From NCBI GenBank assembly GCA_014379915.1, contig JACMKV010000065.1, positions 1 through 9,625 on the forward strand: DNA of 9,625 bases. The letters are read 5' to 3'. A program made the position numbers and the translations under genes. Positions 5,776 to 9,625 of this stretch are shown here, piece after piece. The stretch comes from Burkholderiales bacterium (lineage in GTDB: Bacteria > Pseudomonadota > Gammaproteobacteria > Burkholderiales > JACMKV01). The number at the start of each line of letters is the position of its first letter. The stretch's first letter is position 1. Under the pieces are notes generated by a model. That model had not been told where the DNA came from and ran no database searches. It saw only the letters and a list, made by a program, of their open reading frames with translations.

Positions 5776-7875
5776 ATGCCCGCTGATGCCGCGGCTCGAA
5801 TCAGCGCCTTGCGGCAGTCGATAGCCGAGCACAATCGCCGCTATTATCTGGAAGACTCGCCGTCGATCAGCGACGCCGAGTTCGATGCGCTGTTCGCCGA
5901 ATTGCAGCGTCTCGAGGAGCAGCACCCGCAACTGCGCACAGCCGATTCACCGACGCAGCGCGTCGGTGCGCCTCCCGCCCACGCATTCGCACCGTTAGCG
6001 CATCGCGTACCCATGCTGTCGCTGAACAATGCGTTCGATGAAGATGAGGTGCGAGCCTTCGACCGGCGCGCCCGCGACAAACTCGATGTCGATCAAATTA
6101 CCTATTTCTGCGAGCCGAAGTTCGATGGGCTCGCGATCAATCTGGTTTATGAAAATGGCTGGTTCAAGCGCGGCGCGACGCGTGGCGACGGCTATCGCGG
6201 TGAAGACGTCAGCGCCAATCTGCGAACCATACGCACCCTGCCGCTGAAGCTCGCCGCCGCCCCGAACCTCGCCCCGAATCTTCTTGAAGTCCGCGGTGAA
6301 GTACTGATGTTGAAAAAGGATTTTGCTGCGCTCAATCGACGTCATCAGGAGAATGAAGGCAGGGCGTTCGTGAATGCGCGCAACGCAGCCGCCGGCGCAC
6401 TGCGGCAGTTGGATCCGAAGCTGACTGCGGCCCGACCGCTGACGTTTTTCGCGTACGGCATCGGCGCTGCCGAAGGCATCGGCTTGCCGACGACACAATG
6501 CGCGCTGCTCGATCTGCTCGCTAGCATGCAGTTTCCGGTGGCGGCGCAGCGCGAACGTGTTGTCGGGGTTGACTCGCTGTTGGCCTACCACTCGAAGATG
6601 GCGGCGCAGCGTGCTGAACTGCCCTTTGATATTGACGGCGTCGTGTACAAGATAAACGACTTCGCTCAGCAGCAAGCGCTGGGCTACGTATCGCGCGCGC
6701 CGCGCTTTGCAGTCGCGCATAAATATCCGGCCGAGCAGGCGATCACGAAGGTGCTGGATATCGTAGTACAGGTCGGGCGGACCGGAACATTGACTCCGGT
6801 GGCAAAGCTGCACCCGGTATTCGTCGGCGGCGTCACGGTGACCAAAGCTACGCTGCATAACGAAGACGAAGTTCGGCGCAAGGACGTGCGCCCTGGCGAT
6901 ACCGTCATCGTGCGGCGGGCCGGGGATGTGATCCCGGAAGTCGTTAGCGTCGATATCACCAAGCGCCAGGACGGCCGCGAGTTCGTGATGCCGGCGGCCT
7001 GCCCGGTGTGCGGTTCGAAAGTGGAGCGGATTGCCGGCGAAGCAGCGAGCCGTTGCAGCGGCAATCTCGTCTGCCCGGCGCAGCGCAAACAGGCCATCCT
7101 GCATTTCGCTTCACGGCGGGCAATGGATATCGAAGGGCTCGGCGAGAAACTCGTCGATCAACTCGTCGCTACCGGTGCGGTTAAAACGCCGGCCGATCTA
7201 TATGCGCTGAACATGGCGACCTTGATCGCGCTCGATCGCATGGCCGAGAAGTCGGCGCAGAACCTGATCGATGCAGTCGGAAAAAGCAAGACGCCGTCTT
7301 TGCCGCGTTTTTTTCATGCGCTGGGAATTTTCGGCGTAGGTGAAGAAGTGGCGAGGATACTTGCGCAGTATTTCGGCAATGTCGATGCTTTCCTTGCGGC
7401 CGATTGGGAAACGTTGATTGAAGAGAAGAAGGCGATACAGAAAGAAAACACCAAACGCACAAAAAGCGGAGCGGAGAAGCTGCCGGTTCCGCTCCCCGGA
7501 GTCGGCAAGGAGATTGTCGAAAGCATCGGCGCTTTTCTCTCGCAAGCAGCCAATCGCGAGGTCATAACCCAACTGCGCGATCGCGGCGTGCGCATCGACG
7601 CGCACTCGTCGGGTAGGATTTCACAGTCCGAGCAGGCTTTGGCCGGGACAACTTTCGTGTTAACCGGCACGCTGCCGACATTGACGCGCGAGGATGTCAA
7701 AGCCAGAATCATCGCGGCTGGCGGCAAAGTCGCCGGCAGCGTGTCGCACAAAACGAATTTCGTCGTCGCCGGTGCCGACGCCGGAAGTAAACTCGATCTG
7801 GCGCGCGAACTTGAAGTTCCCATACTCGATGAAGACACTCTATTAAAAATAATCGGAGGCGAGCAAAGCGCATGA
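5776..7875 (+). CDS. ligA: NAD+-dependent DNA ligase LigA
   Basis: LigA seals nicks between Okazaki fragments and after excision repair, using NAD+ to adenylate itself and then the 5' phosphate. All domains are present in 699 residues. Ia, the NAD+-binding part, has HNRRYYLEDSPSISDAEFD near the N-terminus. The adenylation domain has catalytic Lys115 in EPKFDGLA, RGDG (136-139), ARNAAAGALRQLD starting at 201, and DGVVYKIND with Lys292. An OB fold follows, then a zinc finger with Cys409, Cys412, Cys427 and Cys433, helix-hairpin-helix repeats, and a C-terminal BRCT domain (about 619-696). A Lys-rich insert of about 24 residues (549-572) interrupts the helix-hairpin-helix region compared with E. 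coli. The ATG at 5776 gives the normal N-terminus, though its Shine-Dalgarno is poor. The gene starts 48 bases after zipA, and its stop overlaps the galU start (ATGA). Confidence 0.98.
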   Translation: MPADAAARISALRQSIAEHNRRYYLEDSPSISDAEFDALFAELQRLEEQHPQLRTADSPTQRVGAPPAHAFAPLAHRVPMLSLNNAFDEDEVRAFDRRARDKLDVDQITYFCEPKFDGLAINLVYENGWFKRGATRGDGYRGEDVSANLRTIRTLPLKLAAAPNLAPNLLEVRGEVLMLKKDFAALNRRHQENEGRAFVNARNAAAGALRQLDPKLTAARPLTFFAYGIGAAEGIGLPTTQCALLDLLASMQFPVAAQRERVVGVDSLLAYHSKMAAQRAELPFDIDGVVYKINDFAQQQALGYVSRAPRFAVAHKYPAEQAITKVLDIVVQVGRTGTLTPVAKLHPVFVGGVTVTKATLHNEDEVRRKDVRPGDTVIVRRAGDVIPEVVSVDITKRQDGREFVMPAACPVCGSKVERIAGEAASRCSGNLVCPAQRKQAILHFASRRAMDIEGLGEKLVDQLVATGAVKTPADLYALNMATLIALDRMAEKSAQNLIDAVGKSKTPSLPRFFHALGIFGVGEEVARILAQYFGNVDAFLAADWETLIEEKKAIQKENTKRTKSGAEKLPVPLPGVGKEIVESIGAFLSQAANREVITQLRDRGVRIDAHSSGRISQSEQALAGTTFVLTGTLPTLTREDVKARIIAAGGKVAGSVSHKTNFVVAGADAGSKLDLARELEVPILDEDTLLKIIGGEQSA
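7855..7859 (+). promoter_or_regulatory. Ribosome binding site of galU, inside the ligA 3' end
   Basis: GGAGG ends 12 bases before the galU ATG, in the last codons of ligA. The spacing is longer than ideal, which fits galU relying partly on ribosomes terminating at the overlapping ligA stop. Confidence 0.5.
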
Positions 7876-8771
7876 GCAAAATCACCAAGGCGGTTTTCCC
7901 CGTTGCCGGGCTTGGCACCCGCTTTCTGCCCGCGACCAAGGCCAGTCCGAAGGAGATGCTTCCGGTCGTCGACAAGCCGCTGATCCAGTACGCAGTAGAA
8001 GAAGCGATCGCCGCCGGCATCACTGAGCTGATTTTTGTCACCGGACGCGGCAAGCGTTCTATCGAAGACCATTTCGACAAGGCGTATGAACTGGAAGTCG
8101 CGCTGCAGGCTGCCGGCAAGCTGAAGCTGTTGCGTCAGGTGCGACACCTGCTGCCGTCTGACGTGCACTGCGTTTATGTGCGCCAGGCCGAGGCGCGCGG
8201 GCTGGGCCATGCCGTGCTGTGCGCGAAGCAACTGATCGGCGATCAGCCGTTTGCCGTGCTGCTGGCGGACGATCTGATCGACGGCGAGCCGCCGGTGCTG
8301 CAGCAAATGGTCGAGCAATTTGCGGAAACGCAGTGCTCGATACTGGGCGTCCAGCACGTTGCGCGCAAGGAAACGACGCAGTACGGCATCATCCAGAGCG
8401 GCGCTACGAAAGGACGCTTGCACGAGGTTTCCGGCATCGTCGAAAAGCCGCGGCCCGAGAATGCGCCCTCCGACCTCGGCGTGGTCGGCCGCTACGTGCT
8501 GACGCCGCGCATTTTTCATCATCTGGCTGCGACAGAAGCCGGCGCCGGCAAGGAAATCCAGCTAACCGACGCGATCGACACGCTGCGCCGCGAAGAACGC
8601 GTGCTTGCCTACGAGTTCGACGGCAAACGCTATGACTGCGGCAGCAAGCTCGGTTATCTGAAAGCGACCGTAGCATACGCGCTCAAGCATGAGGAAGTTG
8701 GTCATGAATTCCGCGCCTACCTACAGTGGATTTCCAGCCAGCAAATCAAACCCGGCGAGCGCCGGAGATGA
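7872..8771 (+). CDS. galU: UTP--glucose-1-phosphate uridylyltransferase GalU
   Basis: GalU joins UTP and glucose-1-phosphate to give UDP-glucose and pyrophosphate in the cytosol, supplying lipopolysaccharide, exopolysaccharide and other glucosylation pathways. The 299-residue length is normal. The nucleotidyltransferase signature is at the N-terminus: VFPVAGLGTRFLPATKASPK (8-27), with the glycine-rich loop GLGTR and Lys27. The metal and nucleotide site LLADD is at 130-134, the sugar-binding VEKP at 190-193 (Lys192), and the C-terminal YDCGSKLGYLKATVAYA starts at 254. The related thymidylyltransferase RmlA is less likely, because the long GLGTRFLPATK form with SPKEMLPVVDKP is typical of GalU. 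The start overlaps the ligA stop as ATGA, suggesting translational coupling of a housekeeping sugar-nucleotide enzyme to a DNA ligase. A small CCGGC/GCCGG hairpin (8752-8765) near its end has no T run. Confidence 0.97.
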   Translation: MSKITKAVFPVAGLGTRFLPATKASPKEMLPVVDKPLIQYAVEEAIAAGITELIFVTGRGKRSIEDHFDKAYELEVALQAAGKLKLLRQVRHLLPSDVHCVYVRQAEARGLGHAVLCAKQLIGDQPFAVLLADDLIDGEPPVLQQMVEQFAETQCSILGVQHVARKETTQYGIIQSGATKGRLHEVSGIVEKPRPENAPSDLGVVGRYVLTPRIFHHLAATEAGAGKEIQLTDAIDTLRREERVLAYEFDGKRYDCGSKLGYLKATVAYALKHEEVGHEFRAYLQWISSQQIKPGERRR

Positions 8772-8830
8772 AGCGGACTTGAACTGCGCCAGCTTGCGTA
8801 CCTGACCCGCATTCACCGACATGCTGCTTG

Positions 8831-9418
8831 ATGCTTAGCGCCGACGAAGCGAAGCGCCTCCTGATTTCCGCCGACCAGATCTATTCCGCCGCGGAAGTCG
8901 CGCAAGCGGTGGGAAGGCTGGCCGATGAGATCAGCGTTCGCCTGGCGGATCGACTACCGCTGGTTCTGAGCGTCATGGGTGGCAGCGTGGTGTTTACCGG
9001 GCAGCTCCTGCCGCTGCTCAACTTTCCGCTGGATTTCGATTACATCCATGTCTCACGCTACGGCGATGCCACGCACGGCGGCGCGATCCACTGGAAAGTC
9101 GGCCCGCGCGACATCGTCGCCGACCGCGTCGTGCTGGTGCTCGACGACATTCTCGATGAAGGGCAAACGCTGGCCGCGGTGCGCAGCAGGATTCTGCAAG
9201 CCGGCGCGCGGGAATTCTACAGCGCCGTATTCGCCGACAAGGACATCGGACGCAGCAAACCGATTCGCGCGGATTTCGTCGGCCTGCGTGTGCCCGACCG
9301 CTTCGTGTTCGGCTTCGGCATGGACGTGAATGGCGCCTGGCGCAATCTGCCTGCGATCTATGCGCTGCAGGAAGCAGGGGACGAGAATATAGGGTCAGGG
9401 GCTAGGGGGACAGGATAA
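8831..9418 (+). CDS. hpt: Hypoxanthine-guanine phosphoribosyltransferase
   Basis: This type I phosphoribosyltransferase transfers ribose-5-phosphate from PRPP to hypoxanthine or guanine, giving IMP or GMP for purine salvage. Sequence landmarks in 195 residues are the early loop VMGGSVVF (48-55), the Gly-rich segment GGAIHWKVGP, the PRPP loop VLVLDDILDEGQTL (101-114), and a C-terminal PDRFVFGFGMD with the aromatic base-binding region. The PRPP loop has Glu110 where the usual consensus has Thr, Ser, Ala or Arg (DDxxDTG); I believe this is a variant shared by relatives, and the other key acidic residues are intact. An ATG at 8831 or the TTG just before it (8828) could start it; I chose ATG. No clear Shine-Dalgarno is visible. 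The last residues (about 185-195, ENIGSGARGTG) are coded by the G-rich repeat that fills the following spacer, so this tail is probably not part of the ancestral enzyme. Exact purine preference cannot be read from sequence. Confidence 0.93.
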   Translation: MLSADEAKRLLISADQIYSAAEVAQAVGRLADEISVRLADRLPLVLSVMGGSVVFTGQLLPLLNFPLDFDYIHVSRYGDATHGGAIHWKVGPRDIVADRVVLVLDDILDEGQTLAAVRSRILQAGAREFYSAVFADKDIGRSKPIRADFVGLRVPDRFVFGFGMDVNGAWRNLPAIYALQEAGDENIGSGARGTG

Positions 9419-9442
9419 GGGGCTATGGGACAGAGGTCATAA
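9392..9442 (+). repeat. G-run tandem repeat across the hpt stop codon
   Basis: Two imperfect head-to-tail units start with GGGGCTAGGGGGACAG (9398-9413) and GGGGCTATGGGACAG (9419-9433); both end in TAA, the first being the hpt stop (9416-9418). G-runs of 3, 4, 5 and 4 bases at 9392-9394, 9398-9401, 9405-9409 and 9419-9422, separated by 3, 3 and 9 bases, make a G-quadruplex-type motif on the coding strand and thus also in the mRNA. Further G-runs lie at 9377-9380, 9427-9429 and 9446-9448. Confidence 0.7.
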
Positions 9443-9534
9443 ACAGGGAGAGATAGAGGTGCAACACAGTCGAAACGCAGGACAAAAGATAAGGTCAGTC
9501 GCATCATCCCGATCCCCCGATCCCTAACCCCTGA
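9395..9534. repeat. Inverted repeat bracketing the hpt/mtnP spacer
   Basis: TCAGGGGCTAGGG (9395-9407) is the reverse complement of CCCTAACCCCTGA (9522-9534) at 12 of 13 bases, the arms being 114 bases apart. The interval carries no gene; it is purine-rich on the plus strand and I recognise no insertion-sequence ends or transposase. The arms could pair in the mRNA, in competition with quadruplex formation. Confidence 0.6.
9508..9531 (-). repeat. G-quadruplex-type motif on the minus strand upstream of mtnP
   Basis: Plus-strand C-runs of 3, 5, 3 and 4 bases (9508-9510, 9514-9518, 9522-9524, 9528-9531) are separated by GAT, GAT and TAA. The minus strand therefore has four G-runs with three-base loops throughout, an excellent G-quadruplex pattern; the plus strand matches the i-motif pattern. 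It is 19-42 bases before the mtnP start and is partly an inverted copy of the G-rich repeat at the hpt end. Confidence 0.7.
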
Positions 9535-9542
9535 TCGGTGAT
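9517..9542 (+). promoter_or_regulatory. mtnP ribosome binding site within a small hairpin
   Basis: GGTGAT (9537-9542), 7 bases before the mtnP ATG, is the best Shine-Dalgarno match. Its first two bases lie in the right arm of a 6-bp hairpin, CCGATC (9517-9522) with GATCGG (9533-9538), loop 10 bases. The structure is short and has no T run, so it is not a terminator; at most it partly hides the ribosome site. Confidence 0.4.
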
Positions 9543-9549
9543 CCTTAGC

Positions 9550-9625
9550 ATGCTCGCAATTATCGGCGGCACCGGTTTGACCAAACTCGGCAGTCTGGAA
9601 CTGACCAGCCGTCAAGTCATACGCA
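9550..9625 (+). CDS. mtnP: Methylthioadenosine/methylthioinosine phosphorylase, 5' fragment
   Basis: Only 25 codons are in the window; the gene continues past the right edge. The N-terminus MLAIIGGTGLTKLGSLEL carries the IIGG(T/S)GL phosphate-binding loop that opens the MTA phosphorylase branch of the purine nucleoside phosphorylase family. These enzymes split 5'-methylthioadenosine (from polyamine synthesis) or its deaminated form methylthioinosine with phosphate. The GGTGLT form makes me lean toward the methylthioinosine-type enzyme, whose product hypoxanthine is the substrate of the preceding hpt, but 25 residues cannot settle specificity. The start is supported by family similarity and the GGTGAT site 7 bases upstream. 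Confidence 0.8.
   Translation, partial: MLAIIGGTGLTKLGSLELTSRQVIR

Noticed and set aside
4813..5931. A 372-codon minus-strand frame over zipA
   Set aside because: It is a shadow of zipA and the ligA start; the real strand is fixed by the ZipA and LigA motifs.
5995..7104. A 369-codon minus-strand frame inside ligA
   Set aside because: It is entirely opposite the ligase catalytic domain and has no family resemblance.
7314..8522. A 402-codon open frame on the minus strand across ligA/galU
   Set aside because: It is antisense to two certain genes and its translation is Arg/Ala/Ser-rich without any recognised domain. Mirror frames of this kind arise from codon bias in GC-rich genes.
8752..8765. 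Hairpin at the galU end as a terminator
   Set aside because: It has a five-base-pair stem, lies inside the coding sequence and has no T run after it, and hpt follows closely.
9388..9549. Remnant insertion sequence in the hpt/mtnP spacer
   Set aside because: An inverted repeat is present, but there is no transposase remnant or visible target duplication, and the arms are low-complexity G-runs rather than typical IS ends.

Overview
This window reads as ordinary chromosome of a betaproteobacterium with fairly high GC content. The lineage is inferred from the protein types: a beta-type ZipA ending in LRLFS, a LigA numbered almost exactly like the E. coli enzyme, and an Hpt with a DDILDEG loop next to a methylthioadenosine/methylthioinosine phosphorylase. 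I see no transposase, integrase, phage gene, CRISPR array, tRNA or rRNA.

Layout. Bases 1-149 cannot be assigned. queF (queuosine synthesis) lies on the minus strand at 150-602. A 199-base divergent spacer (603-801) holds a perfect 10-bp palindrome and a pair of 11-bp direct repeats. From 802 on, every gene is on the plus strand: smc (802-4392), zipA (4438-5727), ligA (5776-7875), galU (7872-8771), hpt (8831-9418) and the first 25 codons of mtnP (9550 to the window end). Gaps from smc to hpt are only 45-59 bases, or a 4-base overlap at ligA/galU, so this stretch is probably co-transcribed. The hpt/mtnP gap (131 bases) is quite different, being full of G- and C-runs.

How the genes fit together. 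Smc (chromosome compaction), ZipA (membrane anchor of the FtsZ ring) and LigA (NAD+ DNA ligase) form a replication, segregation and division block. GalU makes UDP-glucose for envelope polysaccharides and appears translationally coupled to ligA. Hpt and MtnP suggest a purine-salvage pair: if the phosphorylase acts on methylthioinosine, it releases the hypoxanthine that Hpt converts to IMP.

I did not find a convincing undescribed system. The best unexplained signals are: (1) the hpt/mtnP spacer, with G-quadruplex-type motifs on opposite strands, an inverted repeat, and a repeat that runs into the hpt 3' end; (2) two mutually exclusive hairpins around the zipA stop codon, one followed by six T; (3) a possible internal duplication of the FtsZ-binding fold in ZipA; and (4) operator-like elements between queF and smc.
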